Source of the DNA: Luteimonas fraxinea
GTDB taxonomy: Bacteria > Pseudomonadota > Gammaproteobacteria > Xanthomonadales > Xanthomonadaceae
Assembly (NCBI RefSeq): GCF_021233355.1
Contig: NZ_CP089507.1
Coordinates: 372,001 to 436,000 of the forward strand
DNA length: 64,000 nucleotides
Reading direction: 5' to 3'
This document shows positions 47,237-54,661 of this stretch, one piece after another; positions within the stretch are counted from its first letter, which is position 1; the number at the start of each line of letters is the position of its first letter. The translations under genes were made by a program, and so were the position numbers. The notes under the pieces were generated by a model, which was given only the letters and a program-made list of their open reading frames with translations, was not told the origin of the DNA and did no database searches.

Positions 47237-47265
47237 TTCAGGCCGCGCCGCGCTTCCGCTATACT
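47237..47265 (+). promoter_or_regulatory. Promoter of tRNA-Leu
   Basis: TATACT (47260-47265) with a weak TTCAGG 17 bp upstream (47237-47242). Initiation near 47272 would be about 5 nt before the mature tRNA 5' end. Confidence 0.6.
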
Positions 47266-47276
47266 CCCGCGTCCGT

Positions 47277-47362
47277 GCCGGAGTGGCGGAATGGTAGACG
47301 CAGCGGACTCAAAATCCGCCGCCCTTAAAAGCGTGCGGGTTCGAGTCCCGCCTCCGGTACCA
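47277..47362 (+). tRNA. tRNA-Leu (anticodon CAA)
   Basis: 86-nt class II tRNA. The acceptor stem GCCGGAG pairs with CTCCGGT (first pair G-U), with A73 and an encoded CCA. The D-loop contains AATGGTAGAC, the anticodon arm GCGGA-CTCAAAA-TCCGC gives CAA (reads UUG), a long variable arm follows (GCCCTTAAAAGCGT), and the T-arm is GCGGG-TTCGAGT-CCCGC. Long variable arm, discriminator A and anticodon all indicate leucine. Confidence 0.96.
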
Positions 47363-47368
47363 GTCGAT

Positions 47369-47386
47369 GGCCCGCGCATGCGGGCC
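47369..47386 (+). terminator. Terminator after tRNA-Leu
   Basis: 7-bp stem GGCCCGC/GCGGGCC with loop GCAT, 6 nt past the CCA end, followed by GTTGCCGTTT. Confidence 0.7.
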
Positions 47387-47459
47387 GTTGCCGTTTCAGG
47401 GCCTGTCGCGAGCTCCTTTTTCCGCGTCGATCCTCGCATCGCGCACCGGTTCGCTCGGC

Positions 47460-47465
47460 TAGCAT
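47460..47465 (+). promoter_or_regulatory. -10-like box of the NRDE gene, 6 nt before ATG
   Basis: TAGCAT followed by GCCGGC and ATG; no clear -35 and no Shine-Dalgarno. Fits the leaderless pattern seen at metX. Confidence 0.4.
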
Positions 47466-47471
47466 GCCGGC

Positions 47472-48272
47472 ATGTGCCTGATCGCCATCGCCTGGAACAC
47501 CCGTCCCGACCTGCCGCTCGCGTTGATCGCCAACCGCGACGAATTCCATGCGCGCCCGACCGCAGCCGCTGCGTTCGATCCGCAGCATCCGGAAGTCTAC
47601 GGCGGCCGCGATCTCGTGCAGGGCGGCAGCTGGCTGCTGGCCTCGTCGCGACGCCGGCTCGCCGCGGTGACCAATGTGCGCGCCGGCGTCGCGCCCGAAG
47701 CGGCTGCGCTGTCGCGTGGCTGGCTGGTGCGCGATTTCGTGCAGGGCGACGCATCGGCGGCCGACTTCGCACGGAGCCTCTCGGAGACGGCGCAGGACTA
47801 CGGTCGCTTCAATCTGCTGGTCTGGGATGGCGACGCGCTGTGGTTCGCCAGCAACCATCCGCGCTTCGATGCCGCGCCGGTCGCGCCGGGCCTGCATGCG
47901 ATGTCGAACGGCGCCTTCGATGCGCCGTGGCCGAAGAGCACCGCGGCGACGCGGACGCTGGCGGACTGGCTGGCGACGACTGCACCCGCTTCGCCGCTTG
48001 CGCCGATCGACGATGCATCGTTAGAACCCCTGTTCGCCGGGCTGCGCGATACGCGCACGGCACCGGATGCAAGCTTGCCGGAGACCGGTGTCGGGCTCGC
48101 GCTTGAGCGGCGGCTGTCGCCTGCTTTTATCGAAGATCCGCAGTACGGGACGCGGTGCAGCAGCGTGGTGCTGGTGGACCGGGAGGGCATAGTGCTCTGC
48201 GAGCGGCGTTTCAATCCGGATGGCGAGGCGATCGAAACGTCGCGGCAGCGGTTGGCATCGCGAACGCGCTAG
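47472..48272 (+). CDS. NRDE family protein (TANGO2-like)
   Basis: 266-residue protein with the family N terminus MCLIAIAW...LALIANRDEFHARPT, which contains the NRDE signature; Cys2 could become an N-terminal nucleophile as in related Ntn folds, but this is not established. Further family features are GGRDLVQGGSWL and the C-terminal YGTRCSSVVLVDREG. The eukaryotic relative TANGO2 is linked to heme and lipid handling; the bacterial role is uncertain. Confidence 0.88.
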   Translation: MCLIAIAWNTRPDLPLALIANRDEFHARPTAAAAFDPQHPEVYGGRDLVQGGSWLLASSRRRLAAVTNVRAGVAPEAAALSRGWLVRDFVQGDASAADFARSLSETAQDYGRFNLLVWDGDALWFASNHPRFDAAPVAPGLHAMSNGAFDAPWPKSTAATRTLADWLATTAPASPLAPIDDASLEPLFAGLRDTRTAPDASLPETGVGLALERRLSPAFIEDPQYGTRCSSVVLVDREGIVLCERRFNPDGEAIETSRQRLASRTR

Positions 48273-48328
48273 CGCCTGCGTCCATTCGCGCGGATCAGGA
48301 TGTCATCGACCGCGGTGGCACCGATCAC

Positions 48329-48811
48329 TCAGTTCGAGGTCGCCTCACATCGCACCGGCGCATCGTTTTCCAGCGCCTGTTCCCAGCCGTTCGGATTGCG
48401 CGTGGCGACGGTGTTGTTGATGCAGCTCTCGCTCTCGCCGGCCTGACGTGCAGTCATCGGTCCCGACAGTCGTCGTGCACCATCATTCGCCGGCGTCGCA
48501 GCTGGCAGCGGCGCGCCCGCACTGTCGGGTTGCGCGAGCTGTGCGGCGTCTGGATTCGGCGCTTCGATCACCGGCTCTGGCTGCGCGACGGGCGCATACG
48601 CGGCAGGCGCCGGTTCGACCGGTGTAGCGGTCTCGATGGGTGTCGTGTCGGCCGGCGCGGGCGCCTGTTCGACAACCGCTGGCGGTGCGTCGTCGAAGCG
48701 GTCGCGCAGCATGCCGCCGATCGCATCGGCGACGAGGCTGCCGACCAGCACGGCGAGCGCGATCGGCAGGAAGAAGGCCCAGGGGGATACGGCATCACGG
48801 TCGTAGCGCAT
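48329..48811 (-). CDS. Hypothetical single-pass membrane protein
   Basis: 160-residue protein of unknown function. One N-terminal helix (about 10-31, PWAFFLPIALAVLVGSLVAD) is followed by a Pro/Ala/Thr-rich linker (about 45-120) and a short C-terminal part with two cysteines (in ESCINN and PVRCEATSN) that could form a disulfide outside the membrane. The ATG at 48811 follows GGAG by 6 nt; a GTG at 48838 is less likely. It converges with the NRDE gene. Confidence 0.65.
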   Translation of the reverse strand: MRYDRDAVSPWAFFLPIALAVLVGSLVADAIGGMLRDRFDDAPPAVVEQAPAPADTTPIETATPVEPAPAAYAPVAQPEPVIEAPNPDAAQLAQPDSAGAPLPAATPANDGARRLSGPMTARQAGESESCINNTVATRNPNGWEQALENDAPVRCEATSN

Positions 48812-49023
48812 CGACGGCTCCAGTGACCTCGTGGACACACCGGCATCTCGGAACGCCGGATATGCGAAAGGCCCAGTCTGCCGGATTTTGCCGGCCGGCC
48901 GGGCCTTCCAGTGCCGGAGCGTCTGCGGTTGGCCTTGCGCCTTCCGGATCTGCTTCGACGCCTGGAAGCTAGTGCCGGAACCGTTAGCGAGCCGTCAAAA
49001 CCGGCAATCGTCCATCGGCAGAC

Positions 49024-49470
49024 TCAGGGACGTGGCCACGGCCACCAGCCACGCCCGGTCAGGGCATAGCGATCGGCGGCACGCTCGAATCGGTTGCGTA
49101 CGCTGACCCCGCCGAACAGCAGATACATCGGCAGGAACAATGGCCCGAGCACCATGTACTGGTACACGTGTGCGCGTTCGTGGTCGGCCAGCTGGATCGG
49201 CGCGTCTTCGCACCACGCGGCGCGGTGCGCGTAGGTCGTGCAGCGCACGTCCAGCGAATCGCCGGTGTGCAGGATCACGTTGCCGAACGTGATCGCCCCG
49301 CCCGGCCCCCAGGGCCAGCGGTCGAACACCAGTGCGAGGTCGTCGCGACGCCAGCGGCAGTGCGCACCGAACGGCAGCCCCGCAATACCGCCGACCAGTC
49401 CGATCAGCGTGTTGGGCACCGTCCACGTCGCGCCGAGCACCAGTGCCGCGACGCGCACGGCCGGATGCAC
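49024..49470 (-). CDS. Small membrane protein with HExxH motif
   Basis: 148-residue protein I cannot assign to a named family. It has hydrophobic segments (about 8-30 and 105-122). A canonical HERAH (residues 97-101) is followed about 30 residues later by FERAADRYA, a pattern resembling the third ligand region (E/N-x2-AD) of gluzincin-like peptidases, so it could be a minimal membrane-associated metalloprotease. The start is GTG at 49470, 2 nt after the PspC-gene stop, suggesting translational coupling. Confidence 0.65.
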   Translation of the reverse strand: MHPAVRVAALVLGATWTVPNTLIGLVGGIAGLPFGAHCRWRRDDLALVFDRWPWGPGGAITFGNVILHTGDSLDVRCTTYAHRAAWCEDAPIQLADHERAHVYQYMVLGPLFLPMYLLFGGVSVRNRFERAADRYALTGRGWWPWPRP

Positions 49471-49472
49471 GC

Positions 49473-49673
49473 TCAGCCCTCGCCTTCCGGCATCAGCATC
49501 CACAGCAGCAGGTAGACGAACAGACCGGGGAATGCGGCCGACACCACCGAGATGATGACGAACAGCGCGCGTACCACGGTCGGGTTCCAGTCGAATCGCC
49601 GGGCGATGCCGCCGACGACGCCGGCGAGCACGCGATCCTCGCGCGTGCGGCTCAAGGTGGGCGACGTCGCCAT
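49473..49673 (-). CDS. PspC domain protein
   Basis: 66-residue membrane protein consisting of little more than one PspC domain: DRVLAGVVGGIARRFDWNPTVVRALFVIIS (two blocks, about 13-42) and a terminal membrane helix ending LLLWMLMPEGEG. PspC proteins sense envelope stress with PspA/PspB in enterobacteria; here there is no pspA nearby. It lies between phaC (28 bp upstream) and the HERAH protein on the same strand. Confidence 0.85.
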   Translation of the reverse strand: MATSPTLSRTREDRVLAGVVGGIARRFDWNPTVVRALFVIISVVSAAFPGLFVYLLLWMLMPEGEG

Positions 49674-49701
49674 CAGCGCGCACACCCGGAACGCAGGCGC
49701 G

Positions 49702-50769
49702 TCATGCGCGCTGCGCCAGCCAGTCGTGGATCGCCGACGGCACCTGCGTCTGCGCGCGGCCCGACACGTAGATGCCGATATGCCCGCCACGGAACGACAG
49801 TTCCGAATAGTCCTGCGTGCCGACGAGCCCGTGCAGCGCACGCGACGCGTCCGGCGGCACCAGATGGTCCTGCTCGGCGAAGATATTGAGCACCGGCATC
49901 TCGACCAGCCCCAGATGCACTTCGCGATCGCCGATGACGATGCCGCCGTTGACGAATCCGTTGCCCTGGTAGAACTGCTTGATGTACTGGCGGAAGGTCT
50001 CGCCGGCCTGGTCGGGCGAATCGAAGATCCACTTTTCCATGCGCAGGAAATCTTCCAGCGCCGGCGCATCGTCGAGGATGTCGACCACACCCACGTACTT
50101 CTGCACCAGCAGGCGCCACGGCTTCAGCGTGAGGTAGCACGCGTTCATCATGTCGGCCGGCACGTTGCCGAGCGTGTCGACGAACAGATCGACATCGAGA
50201 TCGCGCGTCCAGTGCGCGAGCATGTTGTCGTCGGTGTGGAAATCCACCGGCGTGACCATCGTGATCAGATTGCGCACACGCTCGGGATGCAGCGCGGCGT
50301 AGCTCAGCGCGAAGGTGCCGCCCTGGCAGATGCCCAGCAGGTTGATGGCATCGAGTCCGGCGCTGCGACGCAGATGATCCACAGCGCCACCGAGGAACCG
50401 TTCGATGTAGTCCTCGAGCATCAGGAAGCGATCGGAGCGGTCCGGGTAGCCCCAGTCGAGGATGTAGACATCCTCGCCGCGCTCCAGCAGACCCTTCACG
50501 ATCGAACGGTTGTGCTGCAGATCGACCATATACGGCCGGTTGACCAGCGCGTAGGCGATCAGCAGCGGCACGCGCGCGGTCGGCGCCTTCTCGCCGATGA
50601 AGCGGTACAGCACGACCTTGCCGTCGCGCCAGACTTCCTGCTTGGTCGTCGCGCCGTAATCAAAGTCGCCGACCTCGCGCAGCGTGCGCAGACCAGCGCC
50701 CAGCTTCTGCTGGACGCGTGCGGCTTCGTCGGCGATGCGATCGGGCGTGATGTGCAGTGGTCCGGCCAT
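49702..50769 (-). CDS. phaC: Class III poly(3-hydroxyalkanoate) synthase subunit PhaC
   Basis: Polymerises 3-hydroxyacyl-CoA into PHA on the granule surface together with PhaE. 355 residues, the short class III length. Alpha/beta-hydrolase-like core with lipase-box cysteine Cys148 in GICQGG, Asp301 in AEQDHLVPP and His330 in RGGHIGIYVSG. It begins 2 nt after the phaE stop, the common phaE-phaC order. Monomer synthesis genes (phaA/phaB) are not in the window. Confidence 0.95.
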   Translation of the reverse strand: MAGPLHITPDRIADEAARVQQKLGAGLRTLREVGDFDYGATTKQEVWRDGKVVLYRFIGEKAPTARVPLLIAYALVNRPYMVDLQHNRSIVKGLLERGEDVYILDWGYPDRSDRFLMLEDYIERFLGGAVDHLRRSAGLDAINLLGICQGGTFALSYAALHPERVRNLITMVTPVDFHTDDNMLAHWTRDLDVDLFVDTLGNVPADMMNACYLTLKPWRLLVQKYVGVVDILDDAPALEDFLRMEKWIFDSPDQAGETFRQYIKQFYQGNGFVNGGIVIGDREVHLGLVEMPVLNIFAEQDHLVPPDASRALHGLVGTQDYSELSFRGGHIGIYVSGRAQTQVPSAIHDWLAQRA

Positions 50770-50771
50770 GG

Positions 50772-52313
50772 TCAGCGCTTCCCTTTACGCGGCTTGCCGC
50801 CCTTGCCCTGCAACGGCTCGGGCGCGATTGGAATCGGCGAGATGAAGCCGAGGTTGGGCAGGCTGGCGACGCGTGTCGGCGACCGCGCCGTCTTGCGCGA
50901 CGCGCGCGCCGGCGTGGCAGGTGCCGGCGTCGTGCGACGGGCGGATCGCGTGCTGCGCGCGGATTTTTTCGTGGCCGCGGCAGGACTGCGACCGCGGGTG
51001 TTGGCTGCCGAACGCGACTTCGCTGCCGGCGCGGGCTTCGAGACGGCCGTCTTCGCAGGTGTTTTCTTTGCGACAGCCTTCTTCGCCGGCGCGACTTTCT
51101 TCGCAGGTGCTTTCGTGACGGCGCGCTTGGCCGTGGCCTTCTTCGCGGCGACTTTTTTAACTGCGGTCTTCTTGACCGCAACCTTCTTCACCGCAGACTT
51201 CTTCGCAGGCGCCCGTTTCGTGACAGCCCGCTTCGCAGCCGGTTGCGCCGGCGCTGCGTCCTCTGCCGCAACACGTGGCTTGGACGAACCCGGATCGGGC
51301 GTCGACGTCACGACACGCGTCGCCCCAGCGGGACGACGCGGCGATGCGGTCGAGGTGGCGGTTGCATGCGCACCCGCGCCATCGACAGCATCGAGGCGAT
51401 CCCGCACGCGGCGCAGCGCGCGTTCGAGATCGGCGATCTTGCGATGCGCGCCATCGAGCTCGGTGCGCGTCGGCAGGTCGAGCACGCGGCAGGCCTGTTC
51501 GACTTCGCGCTGCACAGCCTGACGCAGACGCATCTGGCCGCCGACCATGTCGGCATAGGCCTTGCGGAACGCCGGCGACAGCGCAACGTCGGCATACGCC
51601 TCTTCAGCGGCGTCGATCCACAGATCGAACAGCGCGCGCGGCGTTTCGATCGGCGTCGCCGGATCACGCGCAGCGAGCTTGCGTTCGAAGATACCGAACG
51701 CGGCCGTCGAGGCCTGCGTCAACAGCGTCTGGTAATCCTGCTGGCTGCGCTGGTGGTCGGCGAACGCACGGCCGAGCTGCTGCCAGCGTTCCTGGTGTTC
51801 GCGCGTCAGGCCGAATGTCGGCAGCGAGAACGCATCGCGTCCACCGCCGCCCATCACCTGGCTTGCGCCTGCCGCGTCGAGCCAGGGCTTGAGCCGCTGC
51901 AGCCACGTATCCCAACCTTCGATGCCCGGCCCTTGCAGACTGCCGAACATCTTGCCGACCGGATTGCCGCCCATCGCTTCGCGCCAGGCGGCGGTGATCG
52001 CCTCGGGCGATGCCTCGCGGCCCACGAATCCCGCAGCGACGCGCTGCACCTGTTCGAGCCAAGGCCCCGCCATCGACTGCAGGTGACGCAGTGCATCGGT
52101 GCCGGCATCGGACGGCTGTGCGGCGCCCTTGAACCACTGCGACGGATCGCCCCACGGCGGCGCACCTGCGCCCGCTGGCGCGGCACCCATCGGATTCCAG
52201 TCATTGCCCGGCATCGTGCGCTGCAAGGCGTCGCGCCACGCATCCCAGTAGCGGCGCGCGAGGCGCTCCAGATCCGCGACCTGCGCGTCCGGTCCCTGTC
52301 CCATGTTGAACAT
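50772..52313 (-). CDS. phaE: Class III PHA synthase subunit PhaE with Lys/Ala-rich C-terminal tail
   Basis: Regulatory subunit of the PhaC-PhaE synthase, 513 residues, longer than the ~360 of typical PhaE. Residues 1-310 form the PhaE-like helical domain (conserved RRYWDAWRDALQ, FGLTREHQERWQ, ending with a coiled coil at about 285-312). Residues 361-480 are a low-complexity basic tail built from AKK/VKK/AVTK units, similar to histone H1-like AlgP or the phasin PhaF, and the last 30 residues are GFISPIPIAPEP plus a basic end. The ATG at 52313 follows AGGAG by 6 nt. The tail could bind nucleoid DNA or the granule. Confidence 0.9.
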   Translation of the reverse strand: MFNMGQGPDAQVADLERLARRYWDAWRDALQRTMPGNDWNPMGAAPAGAGAPPWGDPSQWFKGAAQPSDAGTDALRHLQSMAGPWLEQVQRVAAGFVGREASPEAITAAWREAMGGNPVGKMFGSLQGPGIEGWDTWLQRLKPWLDAAGASQVMGGGGRDAFSLPTFGLTREHQERWQQLGRAFADHQRSQQDYQTLLTQASTAAFGIFERKLAARDPATPIETPRALFDLWIDAAEEAYADVALSPAFRKAYADMVGGQMRLRQAVQREVEQACRVLDLPTRTELDGAHRKIADLERALRRVRDRLDAVDGAGAHATATSTASPRRPAGATRVVTSTPDPGSSKPRVAAEDAAPAQPAAKRAVTKRAPAKKSAVKKVAVKKTAVKKVAAKKATAKRAVTKAPAKKVAPAKKAVAKKTPAKTAVSKPAPAAKSRSAANTRGRSPAAATKKSARSTRSARRTTPAPATPARASRKTARSPTRVASLPNLGFISPIPIAPEPLQGKGGKPRKGKR

Positions 52314-52368
52314 CGTCGACTCCTGCGAACCGCGTTCGATCATAGCAACGCCGCGCGGCGCCGACGGG

Positions 52369-52989
52369 TCAGAACTTGGGAATGCGCAGCGTCTTGCTCA
52401 CCATCATCGCGCCGGACGCGGCGAACACCAGCACCAGCGGATGCAGCAGCCACGGTCCGAGACGCACTTCGCCCAGCCACAGCGCCTCGCCGATGCTGCC
52501 CTGCCAGGCGGCGACCGCGAGCAGAACCACCAGCAGCAGGCTCGACGGAATCGGCGTGCCCTCGAAGAACTTCACCTTGTCACTGCCCTGCGACAGGGTC
52601 TCGGCGGTCACGTTGTAGCGCGCGAGGCGGCTGACGCCGCAGCAGACGAAGCCGGCGAGCACGAGCACATCCCAGCCGCCCTGCATGCCGCAGGCGTAGG
52701 CCAGCGCGGCCGGCGCCACACCGAAGGAGATAACGTCGGCCAGCGAATCGAGCTCCCGGCCCAGCGTGGACGCGACCTTGCGCCAGCGCGCGATGCGGCC
52801 ATCGAGCGCATCGAAGATGAAAGCCAACGGGATCAGCGCCATGCCGACCAGCAGATCGCGCACGCTCCCGTCCTGCAGATAGCGCATCGCCGCGAACACC
52901 GCGCCGGTACCGCAGAAGGCGTTTCCCAGCGTGAACCAGTCGGCCAGCTGGAAGTCGCGGAGCATCGAGAAGTGGCGGGGTCGGGACAT
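52369..52989 (-). CDS. pssA: CDP-diacylglycerol--serine O-phosphatidyltransferase
   Basis: Membrane enzyme making phosphatidylserine, precursor of phosphatidylethanolamine. 206 residues with the complete CDP-alcohol phosphotransferase motif: Asp60, Asp63-Gly64, Ala67-Arg68, Gly77, Asp81 and Asp85. Five to six membrane helices. The ATG at 52989 follows GGAG by 6 nt (MSRPRHFSMLRDF). It is the membrane-embedded type, unrelated to the E. coli PLD-like PssA. Divergent from the SPFH cassette. Confidence 0.93.
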   Translation of the reverse strand: MSRPRHFSMLRDFQLADWFTLGNAFCGTGAVFAAMRYLQDGSVRDLLVGMALIPLAFIFDALDGRIARWRKVASTLGRELDSLADVISFGVAPAALAYACGMQGGWDVLVLAGFVCCGVSRLARYNVTAETLSQGSDKVKFFEGTPIPSSLLLVVLLAVAAWQGSIGEALWLGEVRLGPWLLHPLVLVFAASGAMMVSKTLRIPKF

Positions 52990-53052
52990 CAGGGCTCCAG
53001 GGGAATGGCGTCGGGCGATGGTGCCGGGATGGCCCATGCAGCTGCGTGAGTA

Positions 53053-53081
53053 TTGACACGAAGATATCAATTAGATATCAA
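53053..53081 (+). promoter_or_regulatory. Strong promoter with duplicated AGATATCAA operator
   Basis: TTGACA (53053-53058) and TATCAA (53076-53081) are spaced 17 bp. The spacer and -10 contain two copies of AGATATCAA (53062-53070 and 53073-53081), i.e. two GATATC palindromes 11 bp apart, about one helical turn. This A+T-rich patch stands out from the surroundings. A repressor bound here would cover the spacer and -10; the RHH protein encoded at 54298 is the obvious candidate (inference). Confidence 0.75.
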
Positions 53082-53108
53082 ACTCGAAACCCATTCGAGG
53101 ACGCCGCG

Positions 53109-53960
53109 ATGCAAGAGAACCCGATCCGCTCCCTGCCCGGCATCCCGGTCCTGCTGGTCCAGCTGGTGGTCCTCGCCCTGTGCGCGTGGACGCTGACGGG
53201 CACCGGCGGGGTGCTGCCGGTCGTCGCGATCGTCGTCGCCCTGGCGACCGCGTTCACCCTGATCGGCCACTACATGATCGAGCCAAACCAGGCGGCTGTG
53301 CTGAGCCTGTTCGGCAAGTACGTCGGCACGGTCAAGGACGCCGGCCTGCGCTGGAACAACCCGTTCTTCACCAAGAAGAAAGTCTCGCTGCGCGTGCGCA
53401 ACTTCGAGAGCGGCCGGCTCAAGGTCAACGAACTCGAAGGCAGCCCGATCGAAATCGCCGCGGTCATCGTCTGGCGCGTCGTCGATTCGGCCGAGGCCGT
53501 GTTCAACGTCGACGATTACGAGAGCTTCGTGCACATCCAGTCCGAAGCGGCGCTGCGCGCGATGGCGACGAGCTATCCCTACGACCAGCACGAGGACGAC
53601 CAGATCTCGCTGCGCAGCCATCCCACCGAGATTTCCGATCGCCTCAAGGAACACCTCGACGAGCGCTTGACCGCGGCTGGCGTCGACGTGCTCGACGCGC
53701 GCATCAGCCATCTCGCCTACGCACCGGAAATCGCCCACGCGATGCTGCAGCGCCAGCAGGCGAACGCAGTCATCGCCGCGCGTACGCGCATCGTCGCTGG
53801 CGCGGTCGGCATGGTCGAAATGGCGCTGATGGAGTTGCAGAAGAGCGGCGTCGTCACGCTGGACGAAGAGCGCAAGGCGGCGATGGTCAGCAACCTGCTG
53901 GTCGTGTTGTGCGGCGATCGCGGCACCCAGCCGATCATCAACACGGGCTCGCTGTACTGA
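53109..53960 (+). CDS. SPFH/band 7 (stomatin-like) membrane protein
   Basis: 283-residue protein of the SPFH superfamily, which forms membrane-associated oligomers in lipid microdomains. Two N-terminal hydrophobic segments (about 12-32 and 37-58) precede the band 7 domain: [25 protein letters not shown] (in blocks, about 60-84), [28 protein letters not shown], and a helical C-terminal part. The ATG at 53109 follows GAGG by about 8 nt. It is first in a tightly coupled five-gene run; its stop overlaps the next start by one base. Confidence 0.9.
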   Translation: MQENPIRSLPGIPVLLVQLVVLALCAWTLTGTGGVLPVVAIVVALATAFTLIGHYMIEPNQAAVLSLFGKYVGTVKDAGLRWNNPFFTKKKVSLRVRNFESGRLKVNELEGSPIEIAAVIVWRVVDSAEAVFNVDDYESFVHIQSEAALRAMATSYPYDQHEDDQISLRSHPTEISDRLKEHLDERLTAAGVDVLDARISHLAYAPEIAHAMLQRQQANAVIAARTRIVAGAVGMVEMALMELQKSGVVTLDEERKAAMVSNLLVVLCGDRGTQPIINTGSLY

Positions 53961-54301
53961 TGGCGCCGCATCACCTCGCCGCGATCGTGTTCGCGCTGAT
54001 GGCGGTGCCAGCCTTCGTGTCCGCGCGCTGGCTGGTGCAGGGCCGCCTCCCGCTGTCGAACGGCAGCGGCGGCATGACGGTGCGCGACAAGGCCGTCCTG
54101 GACAACAAACTCGCACGGCTGCTGCGCATGATCGGACTGGCGATGCTGGCCACGGCGCTCGGCCTCGCGCTGTGGGGCGATCAGGAACGGCGCCTGCTCG
54201 CGTTGATCGTGGTGATGTTTCTCGCAGTCAACGGCCTCGCGGCCGCGTGCATCTTCACCGTCGCCAGCGCCAAGCGCCGCGTGCGAGGCGGTCGCGGGTG
54301 A
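53960..54301 (+). CDS. Small three-helix membrane protein
   Basis: 113-residue protein of unknown function with three predicted membrane helices (about 6-25, 52-72 and 80-102) separated by a short polar loop [22 protein letters not shown] region, and a basic C terminus [10 protein letters not shown]. The start (TGATG) overlaps the SPFH stop and the end (GTGA) overlaps the RHH gene, so it is made with them. No motif suggests catalysis. Confidence 0.75.
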   Translation: MAPHHLAAIVFALMAVPAFVSARWLVQGRLPLSNGSGGMTVRDKAVLDNKLARLLRMIGLAMLATALGLALWGDQERRLLALIVVMFLAVNGLAAACIFTVASAKRRVRGGRG

Positions 54302-54489
54302 GCGACAAGAAGGCCTATCCACTGCGCATCAATGCCGCGATCCTCGCGGCCGTGCAGCGCTGGGCCGACGACGATCTGCGCAGTGCGAACGCGCAGATCG
54401 AATTCCTGCTGCGCGATGCGCTGCGACGCGCGGGCCGTATCGCGCCGGCATCCGAATCCGAAGTTTCGAAGGACACAGGTCATGAGTGA
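54298..54489 (+). CDS. Arc-family ribbon-helix-helix DNA-binding protein
   Basis: 63-residue protein. A short N-terminal strand KAYPLRIN is followed by two helices, [13 protein letters not shown] and [19 protein letters not shown], the Arc/MetJ arrangement in which the paired strands read DNA. The GTG start at 54298 overlaps the previous stop by 4 nt. As the only predicted transcription factor in the cassette, it is a plausible autorepressor acting at the AGATATCAA repeats at 53062-53081. Identification rests on pattern, not on a search. Confidence 0.82.
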   Translation: MSDKKAYPLRINAAILAAVQRWADDDLRSANAQIEFLLRDALRRAGRIAPASESEVSKDTGHE

Positions 54490-54661
54490 GCGCTGGCAGT
54501 ACAAGGTCGAGGAAATCAAGGTGAGCCTGCTGGGCGGGATCAAGCCGACGGACATCGAGGCGCGCCTGCAGTCGCTGGGACTGCAGGGCTGGGAACTGGT
54601 CAACGCCGTGTACGCCGCACCGGTCGGCCCTACCCTGCTGTTTCTCAAGCGACGCGCATGA
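54482..54661 (+). CDS. DUF4177-like small protein
   Basis: 59-residue cytoplasmic protein: [14 protein letters not shown], then LQSLGLQGWELVNAVY and a final strand LLFLKRR. This WQYKV...GWELV pattern is the DUF4177 signature, a small alpha/beta domain with no known role. It overlaps the RHH gene by 8 nt and the CPBP gene by 4 nt. Confidence 0.75.
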   Translation: MSERWQYKVEEIKVSLLGGIKPTDIEARLQSLGLQGWELVNAVYAAPVGPTLLFLKRRA

